A DNA stretch of 64,000 nucleotides from contig JAFAKB010000064.1 in NCBI GenBank assembly GCA_019235885.1, positions 1 through 64,000 of the forward strand, read 5' to 3'. Numbering within the stretch: position 1 is the first letter of the stretch; each line of letters opens with the position of its first letter. This DNA comes from Candidatus Eremiobacterota bacterium. Its GTDB lineage: Bacteria > Vulcanimicrobiota > Vulcanimicrobiia > Vulcanimicrobiales > Vulcanimicrobiaceae. Under the pieces are notes generated by a model. It was not told the origin of the DNA. It was given only the letters and a program-made list of their open reading frames with translations, and ran no database searches. Positions 32,129 through 41,256 of the stretch are shown in pieces. The translations under genes were made by a program, and so were the position numbers.

Positions 32129-33580
32129 GTGGTGTCGAGGCTGATGCCCTGTACCAGCGTGGCGCCGGAGCTGGACGCCGTCGGGCGTGCCCGGTACGTC
32201 ACGGACCACCTTCCTCCCGGACTCTTCCGGCTCGCCGAGGGCGCCGACTCGAACGCTCCCTGGCGCGTCTCGCCGGAACCCTTTCCGCTCAAGCCGGCGA
32301 CGCTCGCCGCCATCGAGTCGCTCGGCGACGACCTGCTCGCTTTCTACCGGGCGCTCAACGCGCTGTACCTGCGCAGCGCGCGCGGGACGGCGCCGGCGTT
32401 CATCGCCGAAGAGCTCGACCGCGGTAAGCCCGAGCAGATCGTCAAGCTCGCGCGGCAGAACCGTTTCAAGCAAGAGATCCCGCGCGTCATCCGGCCGGAC
32501 CTGATCCTCACCGACGACGGCTACGTCGCGAGCGAGTTGGACAGCGTCCCGGGCGGGATGGGGTTCACCAACGCGCTCGCGCAGACGTACTGCGAGATCG
32601 GGAGCGATTCGGTCGGCGGCCCCGACGGGATCGCCGAGCGGTTCGCCGCGATGACGGCGTCGACGGCGTCGGTCGCGCATCCGACCGTCGCGATCGTCGT
32701 GAGCCAGGAGTCGAACGACTACCGCGGCGAGATGACGTACCTCGCGAACCGGGTGAACGCCCTCGGCCTTGCCGACGCGATCGTGTGCGCGCCGCAAGAC
32801 GTCGTCTTCACCGAGGAGGCGCTGTTCGCGCGCCGCGCGGACGGGCGCGAAGCGAAGATCGACGTCCTCTACCGAAACTTCGAGCTCTTCGACCTGCTCA
32901 ACGTTTCCAAGCAAGAGCTGATGCTCTACGCCGCGCGGCACAACCGCGTGAAGATGACGCCGCCGCCGAAAGCGCCGTTCGAGGAGAAGTCGACCTTCGC
33001 GCTGCTGCACCACCCGGGGCTGCGCGCGTACTGGCGCGCGGAGCTCGGCGAGAAGATCTACGAGCGCCTGCTCGGAATCTTTCCGCGCACCTGGATCGTC
33101 GACCCGCGGCCGATGCCGTGGCAGGCCGCGATCGCCGACTTGTATGCGTCGGGACAGCCCGTGCACGACTGGGCGCAGCTCGAAGATCTCGGCAAGAGCG
33201 AGCGCGACTACGTCCTGAAGCCGTCCGGTTTCTCGGAGCTGGCCTGGGGCTCGAAAGGCGTCAAGGTCGCCAACGACCTGCCGAAGGACGAGTGGAAGAA
33301 AGCGCTGCACGACGCGCTCGCCTCGTTCGACCGCGTGCCCTACATCCTGCAGCGCTTTCACAAAGGCAAGCGCGTGCGCGTGCCGTTTCTCTCGACCGCG
33401 GCCGGCGAGATCAAGGAGATGGACGGGCGCGTGCGACTGTGCCCGTACTACTTCGTCGTCGGCGAGCGCACCGAGCTGGGCGGGATTCTGGCGACCGTCG
33501 CGCCGGCCGACAAGCGTCTGATCCACGGCATGAGCACCGCGATCATGGCCTCGTGCCGGGTCGCGGACGACGGGTTCTGA
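32129..33580 (+). CDS. ATP-grasp-like protein
   Basis: About 483 residues from GTG 32129; ATG 32144 would remove 5 residues. Recurrent family features: LPPGLFRLAEG, DDLLAFYRALNALYLRSARG, IRPDLILTDDGYVASELDSV PGG, central VVSQESNDYRGEMTYLANRV and later KPSGFSELAWGSKGVKVAND, which looks like the ATP-grasp lysine/glycine region. Known relatives are conserved hypothetical proteins with a glutathionylspermidine-synthase-like fold. An acid-amine or acid-thiol ligase is likely; substrate unknown. Next gene follows within about 23 bases. Confidence 0.7.
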   Translation: MVSRLMPCTSVAPELDAVGRARYVTDHLPPGLFRLAEGADSNAPWRVSPEPFPLKPATLAAIESLGDDLLAFYRALNALYLRSARGTAPAFIAEELDRGKPEQIVKLARQNRFKQEIPRVIRPDLILTDDGYVASELDSVPGGMGFTNALAQTYCEIGSDSVGGPDGIAERFAAMTASTASVAHPTVAIVVSQESNDYRGEMTYLANRVNALGLADAIVCAPQDVVFTEEALFARRADGREAKIDVLYRNFELFDLLNVSKQELMLYAARHNRVKMTPPPKAPFEEKSTFALLHHPGLRAYWRAELGEKIYERLLGIFPRTWIVDPRPMPWQAAIADLYASGQPVHDWAQLEDLGKSERDYVLKPSGFSELAWGSKGVKVANDLPKDEWKKALHDALASFDRVPYILQRFHKGKRVRVPFLSTAAGEIKEMDGRVRLCPYYFVVGERTELGGILATVAPADKRLIHGMSTAIMASCRVADDGF

Positions 33581-33603
33581 GCACGCAAGCCGCCCGCTCG
33601 CAA

Positions 33604-34302
33604 TTGATCGCGGCGGAGCGCAATCGCCACCGGATCGTGGCGTTCGGCTGCGCGGCGGTGGTCGCGTTCGTCGTGTACCTGATCGTGCCGATCTGGCTCA
33701 GCGGCGCGACACGGTACGTCGCGGCGTACGACGCGGGGACGGTGGCGCTGCTGGCGATCTACTGGCTCAAGTTCGTGCACGAGGACCCGCAGAAATCGCG
33801 CGACCGCGCCGCCGCGGACGATCCCGGGCGGAACGTCGTCTTCCTGATCGTGCTGCTGGCGGTGATCTCGGGGCTCGTCTCGGCGATCGCGATCATCGGC
33901 CACGGCCCCAAGGTGCACACCGAGCTCGAGAAGTGGGAAGCGTACGTGCTCGGCGTGATCGCGATCACCGCCGGCTGGTTCTTGGTGCACACGATCTACA
34001 CGTTCCGCTACGCGCACCTGTACTGGTACGACGACGACGGCGACGGCACGGAGTGCGGCGGAATCAGGTTTCCCGGCACCGACCAGCCCTCGGACTGGGA
34101 TTTCGCCTACTTCTCCTTCACCCTCGGCACCTCGTTCGCCGTCTCCGACCCGCAGGTCACCGAGACGCGCGTGCGCCGCGAGGTGATCGGGCACTCGATC
34201 ATCTCCTTCGCCTACAACTCCGTCATCGTCGGGATGGTGATCAACCTGCTCGCCGGGATCTTCTCAGCGACCACCGGCGGGGGCGACGGCGGGCCGAAGT
34301 AG
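33604..34302 (+). CDS. DUF1345-family membrane protein
   Basis: 232 residues from TTG 33604; no ATG or GTG lies between the previous stop and the first membrane helix, and a CTG at 33577 (CTGA overlap) is the other option. Five membrane segments: IVAFGCAAVVAFVVYLIVPI, AGTVALLAIYWLKFV, VVFLIVLLAVISGLVSAIAI, YVLGVIAITAGWFLVHTIYT, SIISFAYNSVIVGMVINLLA. Conserved DWDFAYFSFTLGTSFAVSDP is the DUF1345 signature. Function unknown. Confidence 0.88.
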   Translation: MIAAERNRHRIVAFGCAAVVAFVVYLIVPIWLSGATRYVAAYDAGTVALLAIYWLKFVHEDPQKSRDRAAADDPGRNVVFLIVLLAVISGLVSAIAIIGHGPKVHTELEKWEAYVLGVIAITAGWFLVHTIYTFRYAHLYWYDDDGDGTECGGIRFPGTDQPSDWDFAYFSFTLGTSFAVSDPQVTETRVRREVIGHSIISFAYNSVIVGMVINLLAGIFSATTGGGDGGPK

Positions 34303-34338
34303 CCGGCGCTTCGCGCGACGTGCTCGATCGGTGCGAGC

Positions 34339-35703
34339 TCAGCGCGTGGCGAGCAGGTGCTCCAGCGTGCGCTCGAGATCGCGCAGCGTTCGGCACTCGC
34401 GGACGAGGTGGCAGTACGGACGGTAGCGGAGCATCTCGGAATCGCCGCTTCCCCACGACGACGGCGATTCGGGGTTGAGCCAGATGACGCGCTTGGCGCG
34501 GCCGTACAACGATTTCACGATGTCGGCGCGCGGATTCGCGTAGTTGCTGCGCGCGTCGCCGATGACGATCACCGACGTGTGCCGGTCGACGTCGTCGAGC
34601 GCGAGCTCGGCGAAGTCGGCCAGCGAACGGCCGTAGTCGGACGAGCCCAAGCCGACGCGCGCCATGATGTCGGCGATCGCGTTCTCCACCGGTTCGCGCT
34701 CCAGGATGTCGCCGACTTCGACGAGCCGGGTCGAGAACGCGAACGAGCGGACCTCGCGCAGCGCCTCGTTGAGGCTGTAGAGGAAGAGCAGCAGAAAGTG
34801 CGCGACCGGCGCGACCGAACCGCTCACGTCGCATAGCGCGACGACGCGCGGCTTCTCGAGCTTTCGGCGCTTCCAGGCGGTGACGAACGGCACGCCGTTG
34901 TGGCCGCTGTTGCGGCGGAGCGTGCGGCGGACGTCGAGCCGTCCGCGGCGACGAGCGCGGCGGTCGCGGCCGTAGCGGGTGGCGAGGCGCTTCGCCATCG
35001 CGCGGACGATGACGCGCATCCGCTCGACGTCGCGCCGGTCGGCATTCCAGAGCGTCGCGGTCGCGAGGTAGTCGTCGCGCCAGCGGCGGTTGTCGGCCGC
35101 GGCGGCGAGCGCGAGGTTCCGCTCGACGAGCGCACGTGCACGCTCGCGCAGCTCCTCGCGCGCGCGTTCCAGCGTCTCGGCGGCGGGATCGCCCGCTTCG
35201 CGCAAGCGCGCGATCGCCGCGTTCAGCTCCGCGAGTCCCATCTCTTCGAGCACGCGCAGGGCGAGCATGTTCGTTTGCGTCCAGACGCGAATCGCCGAAA
35301 CGCCGGCGCGGCTTCCGGCTCGCTCCATCGCGACCGCAAGGCCGGCGCGATCGTTTTGAAGCAGCATCTGCGCCAGCGACGATTGCGCAGCCGGCTCGCC
35401 GGCGGCGCTTCGGTCCTTCGGCCGGCGCGATGCGTCCTTAGCTTCGTTCTGCAGCGCCGTCGTCTCGTCGGACGACATGCTTCCGAAGTCGTCGCGGGAG
35501 AAATACAGCTCGAAGCACTCCTCGAAGAGCAGCTTCTCCTCGCGCGACTTTGCAACGGTAACGGCGAGCGCGTCTTTGACCGCGGAGCGGTCGGCAAAGC
35601 CGACGCTCTCCAGCGCCCGGAACGCATCGATGCTCTCGGCGACGGAGATGCGCACCCCCGCGGCACGCGCGGCGTCCAGAAAGCCGAGAATCGTGCCCTT
35701 CAC
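34339..35703 (-). CDS. VWA-domain protein, CoxE-like
   Basis: 454 residues. N-terminus FLDAARAAGVRISVAESIDA is typical of CoxE-like proteins; C-terminal VWA domain has an intact MIDAS (VVALCDVSGSVAPVA), conserved Thr region (GLGSSDYGRSLADF) and final Asp in VIVIGDARSNYANP. Works with the upstream MoxR ATPase as a metal-insertion or maturation chaperone in CO dehydrogenase clusters; here no cox structural genes are visible. Gap to the MoxR gene is 17 bases. Confidence 0.88.
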   Translation of the reverse strand: MKGTILGFLDAARAAGVRISVAESIDAFRALESVGFADRSAVKDALAVTVAKSREEKLLFEECFELYFSRDDFGSMSSDETTALQNEAKDASRRPKDRSAAGEPAAQSSLAQMLLQNDRAGLAVAMERAGSRAGVSAIRVWTQTNMLALRVLEEMGLAELNAAIARLREAGDPAAETLERAREELRERARALVERNLALAAAADNRRWRDDYLATATLWNADRRDVERMRVIVRAMAKRLATRYGRDRRARRRGRLDVRRTLRRNSGHNGVPFVTAWKRRKLEKPRVVALCDVSGSVAPVAHFLLLFLYSLNEALREVRSFAFSTRLVEVGDILEREPVENAIADIMARVGLGSSDYGRSLADFAELALDDVDRHTSVIVIGDARSNYANPRADIVKSLYGRAKRVIWLNPESPSSWGSGDSEMLRYRPYCHLVRECRTLRDLERTLEHLLATR

Positions 35704-35720
35704 GGCGCTCGGGACACCCG

Positions 35721-36674
35721 TCAGCCGGTGACGACGGCGTCGCGCGTTTTGAGCACGAGCTCCGCCACGCGCTTCGTGGCGGCCGCGACGTCGTCTTGGT
35801 ACTTCAGCAGCACGTTGAGCGTCTGGTGCACGACCTCGGGATCCAGCTCCTCGACGTTGAGGAGCAGCAGAACGCGCGCCCAGTCGATCGTCTCGCTGAC
35901 GGATGGCAGCTTCTTGAGCTCGAGCGCGCGCAGCTGCTGCACGAACGCGACGAGCTGCGCGCGCAGCCGCGCGTCGACGCCGGGGACGTGAACGTCGACG
36001 ATCCGCGCTTCGAGTCTCGGGTCGGGATAGCCGATGTACAGGTGCAGGCAGCGCCGCTTCAGCGCATCGCCCAAGTCTCGGGTGTTGTTCGAGGTCAGCA
36101 CGACGAGCGGCGGCGTGGTCGCGGAGATCGTCCCGAGCTCGGGGATCGTCACCGCGAAGTCCGAGAGAATCTCCAGCAAGAATGCTTCGAACTCTTCATC
36201 GGATTTGTCGACCTCGTCGATCAGCAGCACCGCCCCGCCCGGCTGCCGCAGCGCGCGCAGCAATGGCCGCGCCTCGAGAAACTGCTCGGAGAAAAACACG
36301 TCGTCGAAGCCTCGCAGCTTCTCCAGCGCCGCTTCGAGATCGTCACTTTCGTCGATCGCGGAGCCGAAACGGTCCTTGAGCAGCTGCGTGTACAGAAGCT
36401 GCTTCCCGTACTTCCACTCGTACAGCGCCTTCGACTCGTCCAAACCCTCGTAGCACTGCATCCGAATCAACGGCAGTGCCAACAGCCGCGCCGCCGCCTT
36501 GGCCAGCTCGGTCTTTCCGACTCCGGCAGGCCCTTCAACGAGAATAGGTTTCCGCAGCTCACGCCCGAGGTAAACCGCGGTCGCGATCTGCCGAGTGCAG
36601 ATGTAGTCGACCTTCGCAAGTCCAGTGGCTACTGCGTCTATCGCGGTTAAGCTCCTCGGGCCGATCTTCTCCAT
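35721..36674 (-). CDS. MoxR-family AAA+ ATPase, CoxD-like
   Basis: 317 residues: Walker A EGPAGVGKTELA, Walker B VLLIDEVDKSDEEFEAFLLE, sensor 1 LTSNNTRDL, Arg finger region ALKRRCLHLYIGYPD. The MQCYEGLDESKALYEWKYGK stretch is characteristic of the CoxD subgroup. Pairs with the VWA protein downstream, which binds such ATPases. Possible client: the molybdopterin oxidoreductase encoded at 45 kb (inference). Confidence 0.92.
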   Translation of the reverse strand: MEKIGPRSLTAIDAVATGLAKVDYICTRQIATAVYLGRELRKPILVEGPAGVGKTELAKAAARLLALPLIRMQCYEGLDESKALYEWKYGKQLLYTQLLKDRFGSAIDESDDLEAALEKLRGFDDVFFSEQFLEARPLLRALRQPGGAVLLIDEVDKSDEEFEAFLLEILSDFAVTIPELGTISATTPPLVVLTSNNTRDLGDALKRRCLHLYIGYPDPRLEARIVDVHVPGVDARLRAQLVAFVQQLRALELKKLPSVSETIDWARVLLLLNVEELDPEVVHQTLNVLLKYQDDVAAATKRVAELVLKTRDAVVTG

Positions 36675-36761
36675 GCGTACGCGTAGTGTTCATCACGGGT
36701 GCACCGGCGCCTCGGTCCGGCCGCCGGCGTGAGGCGAACGCCGGCTTCCGCCCCCGCCGGT

Positions 36762-37469
36762 CTATTCGGGCACCGCCGTCGGAGTCGCAGCCGTCGGCGC
36801 CACTCGGCTGGGTAGACCGGCTGGATATAGGCGCGTCACGATGGCGCGAAGATCAACGTTTCGGTACAGGTCGGCATGTTCGCGCAACGATCCTTTGATG
36901 GCATGATTCAGCGAGACGAGAACGACTTGTACGCCTTCGCGGCGCGCAACCTTCATCGCCGGAACGATGTCAGAATCGCCCGAAACGACGACGATCCGGT
37001 CGATGAGCCGGTCCTTCGCCATGAGCGCCACGTCCAGGCCGATGCGCAGGTCAACACCCTTTTGCCGGAGCACCGGAATAAAGTCGTTCGATGTCGGAGC
37101 CCGTCGGTGCTCGAGGATGTCGCGCGTAGCCCGGTCCGACAATGCCCAACCGTCGAACGAGACCTCACCGAGCCGAACCGCAAAATACGGTTTGGTCTTG
37201 AGAATGCTTAACGTCGAGTTGAAGAAGTTCTGTTTGGCGATCGACACGGGGGGCTTCGGCCCGTCGATCGGATGTGGCTTGTTGCTGCCATCGCCGTCGT
37301 ACGGTTTACAATCGTAGTATAAGACTCGATGCATTTCTTCATTGTCCGCCGTCAAAACGCAGTTTGAGGCGAACGCTTCGATGATGTCGGCCAAGGACTT
37401 GAAATCGACGGGAGCCGGCAGGAACGTGCGAAGGAATCCGGCGTCGATTAAGACGGCTGTTTTCTTCAA
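36762..37469 (-). CDS. NYN-domain (PIN-like) putative ribonuclease
   Basis: 235 residues from TTG 37469 (GGGAG 6 bases upstream). LabA/NYN features: TAVLIDAGFLR (first acidic residue), RVLYYDCKPYDG, LRIGLDVALMAKDRLID, VVVSGDSDIVPAMKVARREG and LREHADLYRNV, giving the Asp-rich active site. Likely an RNase. It has its own strong promoter and a hairpin in the leader, and lower GC than neighbours. Confidence 0.88.
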   Translation of the reverse strand: MKKTAVLIDAGFLRTFLPAPVDFKSLADIIEAFASNCVLTADNEEMHRVLYYDCKPYDGDGSNKPHPIDGPKPPVSIAKQNFFNSTLSILKTKPYFAVRLGEVSFDGWALSDRATRDILEHRRAPTSNDFIPVLRQKGVDLRIGLDVALMAKDRLIDRIVVVSGDSDIVPAMKVARREGVQVVLVSLNHAIKGSLREHADLYRNVDLRAIVTRLYPAGLPSRVAPTAATPTAVPE

Positions 37470-37488
37470 GATTCTCCCACCCGCAGAA

Positions 37489-37510
37489 GAAAGGGACCTT
37501 GCGGTCCCTT
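37489..37510 (-). promoter_or_regulatory. Leader hairpin before the NYN gene
   Basis: Perfect 9-bp stem AAAGGGACC-TTGC-GGTCCCTTT about 20 bases ahead of the TTG start, inside the predicted 5' leader. It could protect the message or limit initiation. Confidence 0.55.
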
Positions 37511-37552
37511 TATAGGCATTGAAACTCGCCCCTAACGGAGCGATTACTCAGC

Positions 37553-37581
37553 AGTATACAATACAAGCCCTAAGGTGTCAA
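37553..37581 (-). promoter_or_regulatory. Consensus sigma70 promoter for the NYN gene
   Basis: Minus strand TTGACA (37581-37576), 17-base spacer, TATACT (37558-37553): the closest match to consensus in the window. Confidence 0.88.
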
Positions 37582-37628
37582 GTTCATTATCGCGTGCCGA
37601 AAAGCGTCCATATCAGTGCGGCTTTGTG

Positions 37629-38762
37629 CTACGGCAAATCGTCGAGGATCCGATCGATCTCGTCGGCGGTGTTGTAGCCATGAGGGGCAATGCGAACGCC
37701 ATTGGAGCGGTACGTTGTGACGATATTCGCTTCACCGAGTCGCTTGCCGAGCGCAACAGAGTCTACGTCCTCGCGGCGGAAGAGGACGATGGCCGATTTT
37801 AGATCGTCGCGAGAACGGTCGCTAACGACCGTCCAGCCGCGGGATTGGAGGCCTTCGGTGAGGCGGTCTGTCAGCCTGAGGACGTGCGCGGCGATGCGTT
37901 CGATGCCGGCGCTGGCGAGGACGTCGATCGAGGTGGCCAGCGAGAGGGCGCCGAGGTAGTTGGCGGTGCCGCCTTCGAAGCGGGAGGCGTTCGGCGCGGG
38001 CGGCTGGTCGAAATCGAGAAAGTTCCACATGTCGGCGGCGGAGCGCCAACCCGGAAGACGCAGCGCGACGCGGTCGAGCAGCGACGCGCGCAGCCACAGA
38101 AAGCTGATTCCCTGCAGCGCCATCAGCCACTTCGCGCCGCCGGCGTAGACTGCGTCGACCCCGGTTGCGTTCACGTCGAGCGGGAACGCGCCGAGCCCCT
38201 GAATTGCGTCCACGACGAACAACGCGCCGTGCGCGTGCGCGACCTCCGCCAGCGCGGCGAGATCGTGGCGATAGCCGTCCTCGAACGACACCCACGACAC
38301 CGCCACGATCTTGGTGCGTGCTGAAATGTACCGCCGCAATACGTCCGGCGTCATTCGCTCGCGCGGCGCGTCGATCAGCGTCACCGTCACGCCACGGTCG
38401 CGCAGCACCAGCCAGGGATATGCGTTCGCGCCGAACTCGTTCGCGCCGGTGATGACCTCGTCGCCGGGACCCAGGTCGAGCCCTTGCGCGATGATCGTCG
38501 CACCGTCCCCGGTGTTGCGGAGCAGCGCGATCTCTTCGCCTCGCCCGCCGATGAAGTCGGCGATGCGGCGGCGGTACGCGGGCACTGCGGCTTCGCGCGG
38601 CCACGTCCCGAGGACGCCGCGCGCGGCGTGGTCGTCGACCATCGCGCGCACGGCATCGCGCGTCGCGATCGGCAGCACACCCACGGCGGCGTGGTTGACG
38701 TAGACGAGCCCGGGCGCGAGCGCGAACGCTTCGCGGGCCAGCGGCGCCGAAGCTGCTATCAA
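37629..38762 (-). CDS. Class V aminotransferase family (PLP) protein
   Basis: 377 residues. VYVNHAAVGVLPIATRDAVR start typical of the isopenicillin N epimerase/cysteine desulfurase-like group; RNTGDGATIIAQGL phosphate loop, VSWVSFEDGYRHDLAALAEV, VDAIQGLGAFPLDVN (Asp) and YAGGAKWLMALQG with the PLP lysine; substrate Arg region GVRIAPHGYNT. No active-site Cys loop of desulfurases. Overlaps the previous gene by 4 bases; co-operonic with phoU. Confidence 0.88.
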   Translation of the reverse strand: MIAASAPLAREAFALAPGLVYVNHAAVGVLPIATRDAVRAMVDDHAARGVLGTWPREAAVPAYRRRIADFIGGRGEEIALLRNTGDGATIIAQGLDLGPGDEVITGANEFGANAYPWLVLRDRGVTVTLIDAPRERMTPDVLRRYISARTKIVAVSWVSFEDGYRHDLAALAEVAHAHGALFVVDAIQGLGAFPLDVNATGVDAVYAGGAKWLMALQGISFLWLRASLLDRVALRLPGWRSAADMWNFLDFDQPPAPNASRFEGGTANYLGALSLATSIDVLASAGIERIAAHVLRLTDRLTEGLQSRGWTVVSDRSRDDLKSAIVLFRREDVDSVALGKRLGEANIVTTYRSNGVRIAPHGYNTADEIDRILDDLP

Positions 38763-39199
38763 CTCGTCGGGCTGGCGTTGACCACGATGTCGGCCCGGGA
38801 CGCTCCCGGCGCAACGCGCAGTTTCCCGCCGGCGAGGCGGGTGACGAACGTGTCGAGCGGAACGTACAAGTCGCCGTCGCGCATGAACGCCGTGCCGCGC
38901 ATCGTCACCGCGCCGTCGTTGACCTTCGCGGTGCGGCTCCCGGCCGTGAACGTTCCGGTCGTCGTGCCGATCGAGACGACGACCGCCTTCCCTTGAAACG
39001 TGAGCAGTCCGTCGAACGCTTTCACCAGCTTGACGACGTCGGCATAGATCACGCCGTCGTGGAGCAGCGCGACGTCGCCGACCCGGTCGAGCGGGCGGCC
39101 GTCGAGCGTGACCGCGACGATGCGGTCGGCGGCGCGGGCGGGCGCAGCGGCGCCGAGCAGCGAGGCGGTGATGACGAGGACGGCGGCGAGTCTCTTCAT
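38759..39199 (-). CDS. Secreted copper-amine-oxidase N-terminal-like (stalk) domain protein
   Basis: 146 residues with signal peptide (AAVLVITASLLGAAAPARA). Mature part shows the two-unit pattern of Cu_amine_oxidN1 domains: VIYADVVKLVKAFDGLLTF, KAVVVSIGTTTGTFTAGS, RGTAFMRDGDLYVPLDTFVT, RLAGGKLRVAPGA. These are non-catalytic surface domains. Overlaps phoU and the aminotransferase gene by 4 bases each. Confidence 0.78.
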   Translation of the reverse strand: MKRLAAVLVITASLLGAAAPARAADRIVAVTLDGRPLDRVGDVALLHDGVIYADVVKLVKAFDGLLTFQGKAVVVSIGTTTGTFTAGSRTAKVNDGAVTMRGTAFMRDGDLYVPLDTFVTRLAGGKLRVAPGASRADIVVNASPTS

Positions 39200-39825
39200 G
39201 AGTAGATATCCTTGGTGTGCCAGGCGATGTTCTGCGCCCGGTCGCCGACGCGCTCGATGATCGAGACCACGAAGAGCAACAGGGTACCTGCCGGTACCGT
39301 ACCCGGATCGCGCTGCATCTCAGCCTGGAGCGCCTCGATCCCGCTTCGGTAGAGCGTGTCGACCTGGTCGTCGCGCTCGATCACGTCGTCGGCGAGCGCG
39401 GCGTCGCCCTCGCGGTAGGCGCGCATCACATCCTGCAGCATCTCGTAGGCCAAGTTGGCGATGCGCCCGACCTCCACGCTCGCCGGGCGCACCGAGACGT
39501 CGGCCAGCTTGATCGCGTTCTTCGCGATGTCGACCGCATAGTCGCCGATGCGCTCGAGGTCGGTGACGATCTGCAGCATCCCCGCGATCGCGCGCAACTC
39601 GCCCGCAACCGGCTGCTGCTTCCAGATCAGCTCGATGCAGGCCGTCTCGACGCGGCGGCGGGTGTCGTCGATCTCGTCGTCGCCCGCGACCACGCGGCCG
39701 GCCAGGACGACGTCGCGCCGTTCGAGCGACTGCATCGCCGAACGGATGGCATCGGAGACGAGCGCGCCCAGTCGGACGACGTCGAGGCGCGTGTTCTCCA
39801 GCGCCTGGTGGTACGCGGTACGCAT
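39196..39825 (-). CDS. phoU: PhoU-family phosphate regulator
   Basis: 209 residues, two three-helix repeats each with the E/DxxxD metal motif: DDEIDDTRRRVE, TDLERIGDYAVDIAKNA and IERVGDRAQNIAWHT. Modulates the Pst transporter and PhoR signalling; pst genes are not in view. ATG 39825; divergent from the enoyl-CoA hydratase gene. Confidence 0.93.
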   Translation of the reverse strand: MRTAYHQALENTRLDVVRLGALVSDAIRSAMQSLERRDVVLAGRVVAGDDEIDDTRRRVETACIELIWKQQPVAGELRAIAGMLQIVTDLERIGDYAVDIAKNAIKLADVSVRPASVEVGRIANLAYEMLQDVMRAYREGDAALADDVIERDDQVDTLYRSGIEALQAEMQRDPGTVPAGTLLLFVVSIIERVGDRAQNIAWHTKDIYS

Positions 39826-39884
39826 GGCATCCCCACCATAGCAGAGGGGAGGGCGTTCCTCAAACCCCGTGGTACGGCGGCGCG

Positions 39885-40667
39885 ATGGAGACGATCCTGA
39901 TCGACGGCGAAGGCGGCCCGGTCGCCACCATCACGCTGAACCGGCCGGCCTCTTTGAACGCTCTTAACGTGCGGATGCTGGACGAGCTGAGCGACGCCTT
40001 CGCGCGGCTCGGGCGTGACGAGAACGTTCGCGCGCTGATCCTCACCGGCGCCGGGACGAAGGCCTTCGCCGCCGGCGCGGACATCGGCGAGCTGAACGCG
40101 CTTCCCAGCGCGCGCGCCGCCGAAGCGCAAGCGCGCACAGGACAAGCGCTCACGACGCTGATCGAGCGGCTGCGCGTCCCGGTGATCGCCGCGGTGAACG
40201 GCTTCGCGCTGGGCGGCGGCTGCGAGCTCGCGATGGCGTGCGACATCCGCGTCGCGAGCGAGAACGCGAAGTTCGGCCAGCCTGAGGTGAACCTCGGGAT
40301 CCTGCCCGGCTACGGCGGCACGCAGCGCCTGACGCGCCTGGTCGGCGAGGGCACGGCAATGTACCTCTGCCTGACCGGCGAGATGATCGACGCCCAAGAA
40401 GCACTGCGGGTCGGGCTGGTCCAGAAGGTGGTCCCGCTCGACAGCCTGCTCGGCGAAGCCCAGCGAATCGCCGGCCTGATCGCCGACAAGGCACCGCTAG
40501 CCGTGGCCGCTGCGAAGCGCGCGATCGTCGACGGCGCCTCGGTTCCACTGGCCGACGGGCTCGCGCTGGAAGCACTCCTTTTCGGCCAGACCGTGACGAC
40601 CGACGACTTCCGCGAAGGCTCCCGAGCCTTCCTCGACAAGCGAAAAGCCGAGTTCAGCGGCCGCTAG
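39885..40667 (+). CDS. Enoyl-CoA hydratase/isomerase
   Basis: 260 residues. Crotonase fold: ITLNRPASLNALNVRMLDEL, AGTKAFAAGADIGELN oxyanion segment, AAVNGFALGGGCELAMACDI, catalytic Glu in FGQPEVNLGILPGYGGTQRL and FREGSRAFLDKRKAEF end, as in short-chain enoyl-CoA hydratases. Converges with the TlpA gene with a 4-base overlap. Confidence 0.94.
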   Translation: METILIDGEGGPVATITLNRPASLNALNVRMLDELSDAFARLGRDENVRALILTGAGTKAFAAGADIGELNALPSARAAEAQARTGQALTTLIERLRVPVIAAVNGFALGGGCELAMACDIRVASENAKFGQPEVNLGILPGYGGTQRLTRLVGEGTAMYLCLTGEMIDAQEALRVGLVQKVVPLDSLLGEAQRIAGLIADKAPLAVAAAKRAIVDGASVPLADGLALEALLFGQTVTTDDFREGSRAFLDKRKAEFSGR

Positions 40668-41200
40668 AGGCGAGCCGTTTTGCGAGGCGCCGTGTAGCGG
40701 GCGGTGACGGCGGACATCTCGGTTTCGACGTTGGGGTCGAAGCCGATCCAGCGGGCGACGACGCGGCCGCCCCCGTCGACCGCGAAGAGCGACGGATAGC
40801 CCGTGACGCCGAAGGCGTGGGCGACGGTCTGGTCCGGGTCGAGCGCGACGTCCGCCATCTTGAACCGGGTCGCGAAATTGCGCGCGGTCGAAGGGTCCTC
40901 GCCGACGTCGACCGAGATCACCTCGACCGCCGGGTGGGACTTCTTGAAGTGCTGGACCAGCGGGATCGAAGCGCGGCACGGGTCGCACCAGGAGGCCCAG
41001 AAGTCGAGGAAGACGAGCCGGCCGCGGTTGCGCCCGAGGTCGAAGCGGCCGCCGTCCAGCGTCGCGAGCGAGACCGGAGGCGCTTGGACGACGTCGCGGT
41101 GCAGCCGCGGGAGCACGACGAATCGGGCCAGCGCGACGAGGACCACCAAGACGGCGAGGACGTCGAGCCCGCGCGCGGCCCAGCGGCGCAGCGAGGACAT
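40664..41200 (-). CDS. TlpA/ResA-type membrane-anchored thioredoxin
   Basis: 178 residues, N-terminal membrane anchor (VLAVLVVLVALARFVVLP), then a thioredoxin domain with LVFLDFWASWCDPCRASIPL (WCDPC active site), VISVDVGEDPSTARNF and cis-Pro in GVTGYPSLFAVD. Periplasmic disulfide reductant for cytochrome c maturation or cuproproteins. Divergent from the Crp-type regulator. Confidence 0.92.
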   Translation of the reverse strand: MSSLRRWAARGLDVLAVLVVLVALARFVVLPRLHRDVVQAPPVSLATLDGGRFDLGRNRGRLVFLDFWASWCDPCRASIPLVQHFKKSHPAVEVISVDVGEDPSTARNFATRFKMADVALDPDQTVAHAFGVTGYPSLFAVDGGGRVVARWIGFDPNVETEMSAVTARYTAPRKTARL

Positions 41201-41256
41201 TGCGCTGCGCTTCGCCTTCGCAGGGAAAGCGCCCCCCGCGCCGCACCTCCACGACG

